Source of the DNA: Cryptomeria japonica
Lineage: Eukaryota; Streptophyta; Pinopsida; Cupressales; Cupressaceae
Assembly (NCBI RefSeq): GCF_030272615.1
Contig: NC_081415.1
Span: 267,021,425-267,085,424, forward strand
DNA: 64,000 nucleotides
Direction of reading: 5' to 3'
Each line of letters opens with the position of its first letter. Position 1 is the stretch's first letter. The notes under the pieces are model-generated. The model was not told the DNA's origin, ran no database searches, and saw nothing but the letters and a program-made list of their open reading frames with translations. The translations under genes and the position numbers were made by a program. Below are positions 11,322 to 23,343 of this stretch, one piece after another.

Positions 11322-13055
11322 ATGCATCCTCAAATTGCAGTACTAGTCAAAACAGAACTCAAGAAACTCCTAGATGTTGGTTTCATTAGGCCAATTGATT
11401 ATGCAGAATGGATCTCCAACATTGTGCCTATCGGCAAACCAAAAGGGGGCATCCGCATTTGTACTGACTTCATAGATCTGAATAAGGCCTGTCCTAAGGA
11501 TGACTTCCCCCTGCCAAATATCGACATCATAGTGGATCTGACAGCAGGACATGCCATGCTTTCACTCATGGATGGCTTTTCAGGATACAATCAGATAAAG
11601 ATCGCACCAGAAGATCAACATAAGTCAACCTTCACCTGTCCATGGGGCACATATTGCTGGAATGTAATGCCTTTTGGTCTCAAGAATGCAAGAGCGACCT
11701 ATCAAAGAGCAATGACCACCATCTTCCATGACATGATGCATACTATGATGGAAGATTATGTGGATGACTTACTAGCAAAATCACTCACCAGAGAAGGACA
11801 TCTCCACGTCTTAGATAAAATCTTTGATAGACTGGAACAATACCATGTTCAACTCAACCCAAAGAAATGTGTCTTTGGAGTAACCTTCGGGAAGCTTCTA
11901 GGGTACATTGTCTCAAGCAAAGGTATTGAGGTCGACCTCGCAAAGGTAAACGCAATCATGGACATGCCACCTCCAAAGAATATCAGTCAGCTAAGGACAT
12001 TACAAGGGCGGCTTCAATCCATCCAAAGATTCATTGCACAATTGGCTGATAAATGTCACCCATTCACACACCTGCTACACAAGAACATCCGCTTTCAGTG
12101 GGATGCCCGATGCCAACAAGCATTTCAAATGCTTAAAGACTATCTCATGAATCCACCATTGCTGATCCCACCAGATCCAAGTAGACCGTTATTACTCTAT
12201 ATCTCAGCGACAAGTACAGCATTGGGTGTACTACTGGCACAACATAATACAGTAGGAAAAGAGTGTACTGTTTACTACATCTCTCGCACACTGGTGGGCT
12301 ATGAACTCAATTACACACCTATTGAGCGAGCTTGCCTAGTAGTAATCTTAGCAGCCACTAAACTGAGGCACTATCTGTTAACACACAAAGTACAACTCAT
12401 TGCAAAGATTGATCCACTCAAGTATTTACTCAGCAAAGCGACATTGACAGGTCGCTTGGCCAAATGGGTGATGATTCTAGGTGAATTTGACATCGAGTAT
12501 GTAGATCGTAAAGCTATCAAAGGTCAAGTTATTGCGGATCAGTTGGCCGATGCACCTCTCATAGGCGATCATCCTCTCATTTCCAATTTTCTAGATGAAG
12601 AGATATTCATGATTACAACAACACAACCATGGAAACTATACTTTGATGGTTCGTACACTAGGCATGGCTTGGGGGCAGGCATTCTGTTTATCACACCTCA
12701 AGGTGATAGTATCCTAAAGTCTTACAGGCTCACATTTCCATGCACCAACAACATAGCAGAGTATGAGGCCTTGATCACAGGACTCAGGCTAGCCATAAAA
12801 TGGAAATTACAAGAACTGCAAGTATATGGCGACTCACAACTAGTCATTCGACAAGCAACAAATGAATATCAGACCAAGGATGATAAACTCATGCCATATA
12901 AGCAAATGGTGGACATGCTAAAGATATCATTTACTACTATCACTTTTGAGCAGATACCAAGAGATCAGAATCAAGCTGCTGACACTATGGCTACCATCGC
13001 ATCTCTCCTAGATCTTCCACAAAATTCAACACGCTACGAGTTCTTGGTAGAATAG
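11322..13055 (+). CDS. Tat1 reverse transcriptase, RNase H and second RNase H (polyprotein fragment)
   Basis: An open stretch of 577 codons within pol. RT shows the FIRPIDYAEW entry, LMDGFSGYNQI and the catalytic YVDD at about 11758. The first RNase H-like domain (about residues 285-420) has lost its first catalytic Asp (LYISATSTALG where the usual motif has Asp), as in other Tat elements where it acts as a connection domain. A second, archaeal-type RNase H follows with YFDGSYT, AEYEAL and GDSQLV giving Asp-Glu-Asp. The ORF is bounded by stops at both ends that belong to the decaying polyprotein, so the listed start is not a real translation start. Confidence 0.88.
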   Translation: MHPQIAVLVKTELKKLLDVGFIRPIDYAEWISNIVPIGKPKGGIRICTDFIDLNKACPKDDFPLPNIDIIVDLTAGHAMLSLMDGFSGYNQIKIAPEDQHKSTFTCPWGTYCWNVMPFGLKNARATYQRAMTTIFHDMMHTMMEDYVDDLLAKSLTREGHLHVLDKIFDRLEQYHVQLNPKKCVFGVTFGKLLGYIVSSKGIEVDLAKVNAIMDMPPPKNISQLRTLQGRLQSIQRFIAQLADKCHPFTHLLHKNIRFQWDARCQQAFQMLKDYLMNPPLLIPPDPSRPLLLYISATSTALGVLLAQHNTVGKECTVYYISRTLVGYELNYTPIERACLVVILAATKLRHYLLTHKVQLIAKIDPLKYLLSKATLTGRLAKWVMILGEFDIEYVDRKAIKGQVIADQLADAPLIGDHPLISNFLDEEIFMITTTQPWKLYFDGSYTRHGLGAGILFITPQGDSILKSYRLTFPCTNNIAEYEALITGLRLAIKWKLQELQVYGDSQLVIRQATNEYQTKDDKLMPYKQMVDMLKISFTTITFEQIPRDQNQAADTMATIASLLDLPQNSTRYEFLVE

Positions 13056-14381
13056 CTTTGGATCCCCGCTTATGATATCCCTGAATCCAAGATGATATGT
13101 CACCTTGTCGGTTTTGAATCCACATGGTATGGTGAATTCTACACCTATCTTCATGATCACACCCTTCCTCCCAACCAATCGAATAACCAACGTAAAACCT
13201 TCATTCGCTAAACCGCTCGATATACCATTATTGTTGAAACCCTATACCAACGCAGTCTTGATGGTACTCTTCTTCGATGTCTAGAACAAGATGAGATAAC
13301 AAAGGCCTTGGAAGAGGTACATGAAGGAATTTGTGGGACTCACTCAAGTGGTCTGTCACTAGCCAAGAAACTCCTGCGCAATGGATACTATTGGCCATCT
13401 ATGGAAAAAGACTCCTACTACTTTGTCAGAAAGTGCAAGAAATGCCAAGTTCATGGAGACCTAATACATGCACCGGCGTAGAAACTGCAACCAATCACAA
13501 CACCATGGCCTTTTTGTCAATGGGGCCTTGACCTTGTGGGTAAAATCCATCCATCTTCATCCAATGGCCACAAATTTATTATTACTACCACCAAATACTT
13601 CACAAAGTGGATCGAAGTTGTTCCACTTACCCAAGTCACTGGCAAGCAGATTGCCTCATTCATCCTCAATTACATCATCTGTCGGTATGGTGTACCCATG
13701 TCCATCATCAGAGATAACGGGCTTCCTTTCAAAAATCAGGATGTCCGCGAACTCTGTGAGAAATTTCACATCCAACACCGCTTTTCCACTCCCTATTACC
13801 CACAAGGCAATGGTTAAGCCGAAGCATCGAATAAAAACACATTGAGGATCCTAAAGAAGACAGTCAATGATGTCGGTCGTGATTGGCATGTTCAACTGAA
13901 TCCAACACTATGGGCATATCGAACTAGCATTCGAACCCCTACAGGCGCAACTCCCTACTCATTGGTATATGGCATTGAAGCTATCTTACCTGTTGAGGTG
14001 GAGATACCATCACTACGGGTTTCCTTGCATAATCTAATAGATGATGAAGCATACAAAGTCTCACGCCTCCAGGACTTAGAGCTACTTGATGAGAAGCAAC
14101 AAGCTGCATACAATCACCTCAAAGCCTATCAGCAGCGCATGAGCAAAAGCTACAATCACCGAGTTAGACCTCGTACATTTGAGGTAGGTGATCTTGTTCT
14201 ACGAGAGAATCCTCACAACCAACCAAACAAAGAACATCAGGGCAAGTTTGAATCAAACTGGCTAGGCCCATATGTTGTCACTGTTGTATTCGGGTCCGAG
14301 GCATATCAGTTGGCTACATCAGAAGGAGAATCGCTCGCAGATCCAATCAATAGCATGCACCTCAAACGGTTTTATACCTAA
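13056..14381 (+). pseudogene. Tat1 integrase, interrupted
   Basis: In the same frame as RT. The HHCC zinc domain is visible (HEGICGTHSSG...CKKCQVHG, about 13320-13455). The catalytic core has Asp in WGLDLVG (about 13530), Asp in IIRDNG (about 13710) and Glu in AEASNK (about 13820), the DDE triad that joins element DNA to the host. The C-terminal domain ends HLKRFYT followed by TAA. Stops at about 13054, 13210, 13480 and 13816 inactivate it. At 13816 the usual glutamine (CAA) before AEASNK is TAA. Confidence 0.85.
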
Positions 14382-16801
14382 GCTGTACAGAGCATCAGGC
14401 TCCCATATATAGTGGCAAAAATACCAAAAACATCCAGATAAATGACTTGAAGAAAATACAAAAACATCAAAAGAGTAAAAAAAAAATCATGCATCCAAAC
14501 GGTGAACAACCACTCCTGTGGCACCTTGGGTAAGTGCGATGGTGAAAACCTGGCAAACAGGTGCCACTCATAAAAGGCTATGGCTCCATTGTCTTTCAAA
14601 CTTGTTGCAATCACATCTACTTCATACATACATCCATCCATCCATCAACCATGGCTTGTTATAAATCTACAAATCCAAGAAAGTACTGCATGCATCCTGC
14701 ATCCCGCTTTTTTATAGTCATGTCTCAAAAAAATAAAAAATAAAAACTGGGGGCAATGCCCTTAACCTATTTGATGGAAGTGGATTCTACATTGTCTTGT
14801 GATTCATTAAAGTTCTTCATTTAAAACTATCTCACAAAATCCACAAACATTCAAAACAATTCAAAATCCAAAAACATCCAAAACACTTCAAAATCCAAAA
14901 ACATTCAAAACAATTCAAAATCCAAAAACATCAAAAAACATCGAAAATCACACAAAAACATGGCAACACATTGTACATACTCGTCTGCGCAGATACCAAA
15001 CAAGCATTGAAAAAATCCTTGCACAATGATCACTTCTCAAATTGACCAAAACAATCAACATCAACAATCAAACTGTCTTCAACAAGGATGCATCCTTCCT
15101 TACCAAAACAAAGACAAAATGACATTTTCTTTGACAAGAAAATTGTGTTAAGCTATCAAATACTTGGTTGATTTGTGAAGTAATTCATTCGTTTATATAT
15201 CAGGTTCCTACAACATTGTTTGTGTATCTTCGGCGCATTATTCCAATGAAGTTTTGGGGCATGTACTAATGGTGTCTACATGGGAAGTTCACTAAGCTAC
15301 GTGATCATAGGCAAAAATACAGTCATAGATCACTACAGCTTGCTAACTATAACGTATACCTCGACCATATGAGCATGAACCATTACCAAGGATCCATATT
15401 CTTTATTCTTTATGTATATACTATTTTTTTGTAGGTATAATGCTCTTTCTTTGGTTCCTCCTACCTCATCCAAACTAGATAAAGGTTTTATCTCTTATTA
15501 CGGTATGCACTTGTCTCAGGATATGATCAGCCTAAGATCAAGGAGGACGATCCAAGTCATGCATGAAAGGAGATAATCCTTGTCTGTTCTACAAGCAATA
15601 CTCAGGTCAACTTGATCCATTATATCAAGTTGCTTGTATTAACTTGCTATATCAAAATCCATGTAAGGAATACTCGGGTCATCTTGAATCATTATGTCAA
15701 GTTGCTTGTATTTTCTTACAACATTTTAAAGCTCAATGATGAAAAATAAAGCACCATGGATCGTCATTCCATCTCATCTGTATATATTGCATTCCATCCA
15801 TCCATACATTCATAAATAGCTACATATCATTCATACATAGTAATGACAATGGATACTCTATTTTCCTCTTTTTCAATAGGAATGTAATAGGTCCTCCATT
15901 TCTTCTATCTAACATTGAACCCCCCCACCCTCCCCATCTCGACAATCAGCATCACATACCCTACATCGTGTCCCAATCAACCTAATCAAGCCACATTGAT
16001 CACCATCCATCTCTAAATAGGAGGGATTGTGTTTCCTATCCTAAGTCATCCAATAAGTCAAGAAAGTTACTCTATCTGCATAGGTACATCAACTCACGTA
16101 CACCTAGACTATCAACAAACACTCTGATCAAGTATCTTCGGGTCTCAACAGGTAATCGATTATGGTAATCCTAGACTACATCAGGCATTTATCATAATGA
16201 CCTAGTCTCAATGGGGTTGCCATGATTCCCCACAACCATCCATCACACGCACACACTATCAATTGATCAACCAATCAAACACAATCACATCGGACAATTA
16301 CATCAATTGTCTACGTCTCAACTTGTATTTTGCTTCATATACCTTGACTTCATCGGGCAATTACATCAATTGTCTAAGTCACATCAGGTCACTTTGATTC
16401 ACTTACTTAGACTTTATCATGTCCAAGCGACCAACTGACATCAACTGACACGCTTTGACTTGACCAGGGCAATTAAACCGATTGCACCAGATTGTCCAAC
16501 CAATTTTGATCAATTGTATAGCATCAATCCAAACCCCACACTACATCTGCTATGTATCTCTTGCATGACCTCAGGGTACTCGCTGGCTTGTTGTTTCTTC
16601 ATATTCACTCCATTTTCTCCCATTCTTTCATCATTAGTTCTAATTTCTTCTATTCTACCTCCCCTCCACTTTTCATTCTTTTTCGAGAGATCGCCCGATT
16701 TTTCAAAAAATAAAAATAAAAATTGGCCCATCTCTCAAGGGGGCATACCACCCATTAAATTTACATTTATGGGGCATATTTCTTCACACCTATTTTTCTT
16801 T
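14382..16801 (+). other. Tat1 non-coding region between integrase and polypurine tract
   Basis: No gene is seen on either strand. A motif GGTGAAAAC...AAACAGG at 14541-14565 recurs after integrase in Tat2 (47577-47601). Tandem repeats of 'CAAAATCCAAAAACATTC' occupy 14835-14950. An ACTCAGGTCA...CAAGTTGCTTGTAT block is duplicated (about 15600-15640 and 15668-15705) and has a duplicated counterpart in Tat2 at about 48229-48350. A CAATTACATCAATTGTCTA block is repeated at about 16293 and 16356. Confidence 0.6.
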
Positions 16802-16847
16802 CTTTGAAACGACGCGATAAAACTGCACCGTTTCAAAGAGGGGCAAA
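16802..16847 (+). other. Tat1 polypurine tract within a hairpin
   Basis: CTTTGAAACG (16802-16811) and CGTTTCAAAG (16829-16838) form a perfect 10-bp inverted repeat around a 17-nt loop. The purine tract AAAGAGGGGCAAA (16835-16847), which primes plus-strand synthesis, overlaps the 3' arm and abuts the LTR. Tat2 has the same arrangement with a shorter stem. Confidence 0.75.
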
Positions 16848-18549
16848 TGTAGTAACATAAATCTGTCCACTTAATTAAAATGAATATTTAGTATTTATTT
16901 GATTATTTAACCATCAATCAATAATTAATTAAATTAATATATTTAATTAATTCATCTTAACCCTCTTCTCCTATTAATTAAATAAATTATTCAATTTATT
17001 TGATTTAATTCACTTAACCAAATTCAGACCATTAATTAAATAAATAAATCATATTTATTTAATTAAATTTTCTCTCACATTTAAATAAATTAATATTTAT
17101 TTAAATTCCCCCAAAATCCCACCTCTCACATTTAAATAAATTAACATTTATTTAAATCACCTTTATCCTCTACCCACTTGTATTTTCCTACAAATGCAAG
17201 TTGCACAACTATTTTAAATAAATCATTTATTTAAATCACCTTTATCCTCCACCCACTTGCATTTTCCTACAAATGCAAGTTGCACAACTATTTTAAATAA
17301 ATTATTTATTTTAAATCCTATTTATCCTCACCCACTTGAAACCTTTAATGGTTTCCCTTAAAGTCTTCAAACTTAATGGCTTCCCTTAAAGTCTTCTTAA
17401 GACTTTAATGGTTTCCCTTAAAGTCTTCAAACTTAATGGCTTCCTTCTAGAGTCTTCTTAAGCCTTTAATGGTTTCCCTCAAAGTCTTCAAGCATTTAAT
17501 GCTTTATCTTCCTTTTTCTCATTTAAATAAATTAATATTTATTTGAATATTTATCCAAATGCAAATTACACCATTTAATTGAAATGAATGATTTTATTTC
17601 AATTGAAAATCCTAAAATTCCTCCCACTTGCATTCTCCTACAAAATCCACTTGCATGCCTAAATCCCTTCTAGATTCTTCTAACCCCTTCCTAATTAGCC
17701 TAATCCATCCCCTAAATATTGTCACATTCCTAAGCAACTTGGAGTCACTTCTCAAAGCCCTCAAAGTCTTTGAAAGGCATTTAAGGCTTTAAGTCTTCAA
17801 ATGGTTAACCTCTAAAGTCTTCCAAACCACTTATGGCTCTTACATGACCATTAATGGTTAATTCCACTTGCACCCATGGTTAAGGACTTTGACCCCTAGC
17901 TTAACCCTCATGTAACTCATGTGTCTCTTCAAAGCATTTATTTCTTTGACTAGGGTAACCATCATGTCCCCTCAAGCATTTAATGCTCCTTATCTCTCCT
18001 CTCAAGCCTCCTCATGGTGACACTTGTCAACATGGGATTGGATTGAAAGTCTCACATGGATTGAATATCTTTCAATCCTGACCCTTATTGAGATTATTCA
18101 ATCTCAACCCTTCATTTCCCCATTTCTTCTATAAATAGAACCCTTCTCCTCAAAGCAAAGGAGGAACCATTAGAGTATTGTTGTTATACAAGTATTAGCA
18201 TAGAGCTTTTTCATAGCATCGTTGTCTACACTTGCATAGCATTTGCTTATCATATTCAACCATCTTGAATCTCCATATGGCATCCATGGCTAGTGCTAAA
18301 AGCTGAGAGCTACACTCATTTGGGACTTGGAGAGGGGAGAAACAAGGGAGAAGCATCAAAAGGCATCATGGAAGCATCTTAGGGAGGCTCTTCTCCTTTC
18401 TTTTATTTTGTTAAACTTCTTTCATGCTTTTTGAAATCTCTTTTGATATGTTTGGAATGGTTTTAAGTTCTTTGTTTTGTTTTTATGGTTGAAACTAACT
18501 TATTAACATTGAACTTTGTTGTTGCCTTGTCTCCATTTCCATGACATCA
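16848..18549 (+). repeat. Tat1 3' LTR
   Basis: A full-length copy of 2670-4371, starting TGTAGTAACA and ending CATGACATCA, with TATA box TATAAATA at 18130-18137. About 23 single-base differences from the 5' LTR by eye, mostly transitions. Confidence 0.93.
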
Positions 18550-21500
18550 GTTAAAATTTGAAATAGATCCACCAAAATCAAGTTTATACTCTCCATAAAC
18601 TTTTTACTATCTCTTATTGTTGTCTCTGTTCTTTTAGCTGTACCGGTGAGATGCTGCAAATGCTCTGCCAATGTTTTATGTCCCTGTATTAGTGCCTCAG
18701 ATACTTCCTTCCGTAATGATGCTAAATAGTCCAATCTTGGACTCAGTTTTAATCTCAGATGCTTTGCCTTATTCACTATTCTCTCCTTTTCTCTTTCAAA
18801 TTTAAGTAATTCTTCCTCAAAATTTGTTATCTTCTGTTCAAAAACTGATAATGTATTAGGTGAGTTAACGAAATTATCTGCAAGTTTGTTTATTTCATCC
18901 TGTACCTTTCTCATCTTCTTATCAATATCTACAATCAAAAAGTTTGTCTTACAGGTGTCTTTGTATAGAGTTTTATACTCTTTTAATAAATTACACAGTT
19001 CCGGTAGAAGTGTGTCAAAATCTCTAGTACACTTCTTTATCTACTCATCAAAGAATCTTTGTTTTTCAATTTCTACTTTGTCCTTCAATGTCTCTTCCTT
19101 TATTTTCTCAATATTTTTTGTGATATATTTACACAAGGTATCAAGTTGTCCTAAAGAATCTTTATTGTCTGTATTACAGTTAGGAGAAATTACCTTCAAA
19201 ATTGGTATGGTGTCATCAATTGCCTTATAAGCTTGTGAGCTGCAATCTGTTATCTTTTTAATTGAATCCACGAGTACTTCAGTCACATTAGTTGATTTGT
19301 AGCCTAATGATGAACCAACATTCTCAGTACCGCCAGTGGAAGTAACCAAGCTTGTATTGACCTCTGGTAGGTCTGTTTGTGTTTGCATTTCCCTAAGCAA
19401 TGGTTTTTCTACTTCTCCAGTTGTCGGTGGCACTATTTCCTTATGAACCTGTTCCTGTTCTTGTTGTTGTTCCTGTTCAGGATCCTTTTGCTTTGTTTGT
19501 TTCTTTGTCTGTTGCATTGTCTAAGTTTGAGTTTGAGTTTCTACCTTTTGCTCTTTGTCATCTGTCGATTTCTCCTGTGTGTTATCAGTTTGCTCAGCTA
19601 CCGGAGGCTCACTAGCCATGTCAGTCTTATCAGCTGTATCTTTGTCTACCACAATGTTGATCTTTTGAGTATCAACATCCACTGTGTATAAGACTTCGGG
19701 ATTAGGATTGACATCCTCTACATCCATACTTTCAACTGTCGGTTGATCTTTTGTAGCTGTTGTTTTTACTGAAGGAGTGATCAAAGGAGGTGGGGGTAAG
19801 TTGTCTTTAACCTTGATACTGGGTGGTCCACCAACTTTACCTTTACCCTTGTCTCTTTCTTTCTGATATACCTTTATAGGTTTGTGGCTCATGTATTCTT
19901 CTTGTTTTTCTTTTTCCACTAGGAAAATGTCCCATGCATTTTCTGTCTCGCCAGTCACCTCATTAACTCTTCCAACCATTAAAGCAATGTGTCAGTGTGC
20001 AGTAGAAAATACTGACCGGTTGGCTTCAACAATTAAGTCACCAATTTCTTGGGGTGAATTCATTGGATATACAACAAGGAGCTTTTCTATCTTTATTTTC
20101 TTGTCAAGTTCTACTACTGCTTGTCTTCTTGCTTCCAGTCTTTTAAATAGTTCATCTGGTACTTCATTTACTACTTCCATCAAAAATTTCTTATACATAT
20201 CCATACGCGATATAACACTGTTTTCTACTTGTTCTTTTTCATCAGCTGTTAGAGTGTTATATATTTTCTCTATATTCTTAAATTTTCCTTCCTCTGTAAT
20301 TTCATTTAACAGTATATCAAGAGGGGTCAAGTCCTTGTTTGTCCTCTTCTTCTTCTTGGGTGTCAGTTTCTTCTTCTTTGGTGTAGCCTTTCTTACTGGA
20401 GATCTCACTACTTGTTGTTTTTGTCTTGTCCTCCTAGGTGAGGGTGTGGTTGCCGGTGAGGGATCTCTTTTCCTTACAACTCTCTTGAAAGTTGTAGGCA
20501 TGTCACTCTTTGAAGAAGTGCCTATCGGTGATAGATGAGTCTCAGGTTGTGGAGCTGCTAACTCATCCTCTGTTATACCAGTTTGCTTTAACACATCTTC
20601 TTTAATAGTCTTTGCCTGTCTGGAACCTCTTCTCACAACTGCCTCAACCTTTTTCACTCTTTTCTTAGATTGTATTTGGATTTCAATAGTTTTTTGCACT
20701 ACCAAATACTTCTTCCTTAGGTTCTTTAGGGGCTTCCAGAAGTGCTTTAGCATATGTTTCAATTATATGATCATCTGTTTCATAGCCCATCTCTATTACC
20801 CAAACAGTCCTAGGGATGACTGCTTCCATCCAGATCTCATCCTTCTTGATTACAAAGCATATTTCATCCTTATATTTATCAACAATCTTTTGTGATAATC
20901 TGATTCTTTTCTTCATTTTGACCTTTAGTGCTTGAAAGAAATCATGGATATTGTTTTCCTTATCTTCTCCCATATTGTTGAATAGTTATGTTAGCTGTTT
21001 ACCTACCAGTATATCATTTCCAAGTTCTTTGTAGCCTATACCGGGAACCTATTTGGTTATATGTAGCATTAGACATACTAACAAATTTCCAAATTTAAAA
21101 ATTCCTTTCTTGTCCTTCTTAATCTTGCCTAAGTTGTCAATTAATTCATCCTTCAACCACTCACATACATCAATCTTTGCATTATCCGTGACCATATCAT
21201 AAGCACTCTTAATGCATAAACTTGAAACTGAATTGAGTCTATTTGCATGAGTATCTTTATATCCTAATATCATGCTAATAAATCTCACATTAATATATGT
21301 TACATCATTTACTCTTAAGGACCTTCTATCGGATGTGGCACTAGTTAACTGAGTAACTAGGTCATTGGAAACCTTCTTGTTTTTGTCTGGCCTTTTACCA
21401 GTGGTTGGTAACCCTATGACAGCTTTCACAGCTTCCTTAGTGATTTTGTGAATTGCATCTAACCAGAAAAATTCACCATGTACCTTGCTTAAGACTATCC

Positions 21501-21880
21501 TAATCACATCCTTGGGAAATTAAGGAATGCTAAGGATCTCTATAAATCCTAGGGTTTCAATTATCTTGTGTTCATCTTTTACATTGCTGGATTCATCACA
21601 TATGACAGTTTTAAACATGGTTTAAATATTTTCATCTCCTAGTTCCTCAATGTTACAATGAATGTAAATTCTGGGGTCTTCAGCATAAACAACTCCCTTA
21701 GGAATTTGAGAAAAGGCACCTAAGGTATCATCTTTCTTTGCTATCTCGAGAACTAATTGAAATACGAGCCTAGGTCTTTTTATAACTTTGACAACAGTAG
21801 GGTTTGCTATATATTCAATTGCAGAGGTGGATGCCTTGATAAAATACCTTTTATTGCCTTTAGGATGGATGATTGCTTGA
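18550..21880 (-). pseudogene. Accessory reading frame of the Sirevirus-like element (globular domain, basic linker, coiled coil)
   Basis: A decayed frame of roughly 1,100 codons in place of pol. From its N-terminus (about 21850 downwards) it shows a globular region with FFWLDAIHKITKEAVKAVIG (about 21460-21400), resembling the plant-transposon / plant-mobile-domain type of protein. Next are a second globular stretch (about 20970-20690), a Lys/Arg-rich linker with TPKKKK repeats (about 20500-20330), an acidic and Gln-rich region (about 19900-19400) and a long coiled coil (about 19150-18560). Several stops and at least one frame change break it. The original stop was six bases beyond the Tat1 insertion point, at 2660-2658. 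Function unknown; alternatives are a Sirevirus env-like ORF relative or a captured host gene. Confidence 0.6.
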
Positions 21881-21976
21881 TGTGATCTTGCCTCTTGCTC
21901 GAAATGCCTTAGCTCGAAATCTTCGTGCTATTTGTAGGTTTGAAATCTCGGTGAAATGAAATGGAGCCAAAACCTC

Positions 21977-21985
21977 AAATTTATA
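21977..21985 (-). promoter_or_regulatory. TATA-like site before the accessory frame
   Basis: The minus strand reads ACTATAAATTTG, about 100-130 bases before the open accessory frame and well inside the element. This suggests the accessory frame had its own promoter rather than depending on the LTR. No in-frame ATG survives at the expected start. Inference from sequence only. Confidence 0.4.
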
Positions 21986-22129
21986 GTGTCTTTTCGCCAT
22001 CTACCACATTAAATGCATGTCGGTTAAGTATTCACTTAACATTGTCTGTCAGTAATAAGTAATTTCCAACTTCTCATCTCTAACCGAGGGAATAACAGCA
22101 CGTGTCATTAGATTGACAAACCCTCAAGG

Positions 22130-23280
22130 AAACTTTCTTCAAGTAGATGAAGAACTTCCTGTCGGTGAAGCATCACTTTGTCCTGTCGGTGAAGCATTGA
22201 CTAGTTCTACCGGTGGAGGAGTATTCCCAATATTTAGATCAACTTTTCTAATCCATTGTTTTGAGAATTCTTTCTTAACTTCTTCAACCTTTTCTTTACC
22301 TTTCAAGCTAGAATTTTTGTTGTCTACCGGTGATTCTTTACTTCTACAGAATTTTGCAATATGCCCAATCTTGTTACATGCATAACAAGTTACATTATTC
22401 TTCTGAATAGCTTTCCCATAACCTAATTCGGTTTGTGTTCTGCATTGATTGGATAAATGTCCAAATCTTCCACAAACATAACATCTTGCATTCATTCTAC
22501 AATTTTCAGAGTTGTGACCAACTTTGTTGCATTTTGATCATTGACCAGTGGGTGTGTTGATATTCTGATAATTTCTAGATCTACATTCATTTTCTCTATG
22601 ACCATACTTATTACAGTTAAAACATTTTCCATTGAATTTATAAGCATTAGGTTGTCTTACCGGTTTGCTGTGATCCTGAGTATTTGCAGTACCGGAGCTT
22701 TCACCAACTTCAAAGCCAATTCCAGAAGTGTCACCTTTAGGTTTTTGATTCTTTAGCAAGGTGCCAAGTTCCTCTGAGCTTTTCTTGAATTTTTCTTTAT
22801 GTTGATTTGCAGTTTCTAGTACTCTTACTAAGACCTCTTTCTGTCTCATCAGTTTATTGGAGTCATTCTGATTGTGCATCAGATCTATCTTCAACATGTC
22901 ATTTTCATAGCTAAGTCTTATGTTCTCATTTGCTACATCACTTAGTCTTCAGGTTAATTCTTCTTCATTCTTCTTCCTATCCTCAATCTCTTTACAAAAT
23001 CTCATAGTCATATCCTGCATCTCATTCTTTGTTGTCATGTTTTCTAGTTTCAGTTTGCTTATCTGATCATTAAGTGATTCCTTTTCATCATTCTCATTTT
23101 GCATCTTTTCACAAAGTTCTCTTCTCTTATTTCTTGCAACAGTAAGATTCTCTTGAAGTGCCTAAATGATATCCTGAGCTGCCCTTAAATCATCTTCTAG
23201 TTTGATATTTTTCAATTTCTCTGCATCATAGTCTGAAAGAGCTCCTTCAAGTTGCTTCATCAGATTTTCCATCTTTACCG
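22130..23280 (-). pseudogene. Sirevirus-like Gag: coiled coil and CCHC zinc knuckles
   Basis: The frame begins near ATG 23272 (MENLMKQLEG) and encodes a long heptad-rich coiled coil down to about 22750. A Ser/Thr-rich linker follows, then CCHC knuckles of spacing C-x2-C-x4-H-x4-C: CFNCNKYGHRENEC, a second whose first Cys codon is now TGA (S-K-C-N-K-V-G-H-N-S-E-N-C remains), CYVCGRFGHLSNQC, and CYACNKIGHIAKFC. These bind element RNA in the particle. Stops near 23162, 22950 and 22538 and the TGA after NIQ/TPTGQ show it is dead. Multiple knuckles fit Sirevirus Gag. A capsid-like globular domain is not recognisable. Confidence 0.75.
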
Positions 23281-23329
23281 GTGTCAAGATCTTCCTCAAG
23301 CTGTTAGGCTTTTGAAAATAGAGGACTAG

Positions 23330-23342
23330 GCTCTGATACCAA
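23330..23342 (-). other. Primer-binding site, initiator-Met tRNA type
   Basis: The minus strand reads TTGGTATCAGAGC one base inside the 5' LTR. TGGTATCAGAGC is the standard complement of the 3' end of plant initiator methionine tRNA used by Ty1/copia elements. Confidence 0.9.
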
Positions 23343-23343
23343 T

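Larger units (their letters stand above)
2670..18549 (+). mobile_element. Tat1: Ty3/gypsy Tat-lineage LTR retrotransposon
   Basis: A 15.9-kb element with two 1702-bp LTRs inserted within the last codons of the Sirevirus-like accessory frame. The flanking 5-mers are GTTAC (2665-2669) and GTTAA (18550-18554), a target duplication with one mismatch. Order: LTR, primer-binding site, long leader, ORF1, gag, protease, RT, degenerate RNase H, second RNase H, integrase, about 2.5 kb of non-coding DNA, polypurine tract, LTR. Two RNase H domains plus an extra ORF before gag place it in the Tat/Ogre group. Gag and pol carry many stops. By eye the LTRs differ at about 23 positions with no net indel. Unlike Tat2 it has no antisense gene and no 21-nt array. 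Confidence 0.92.
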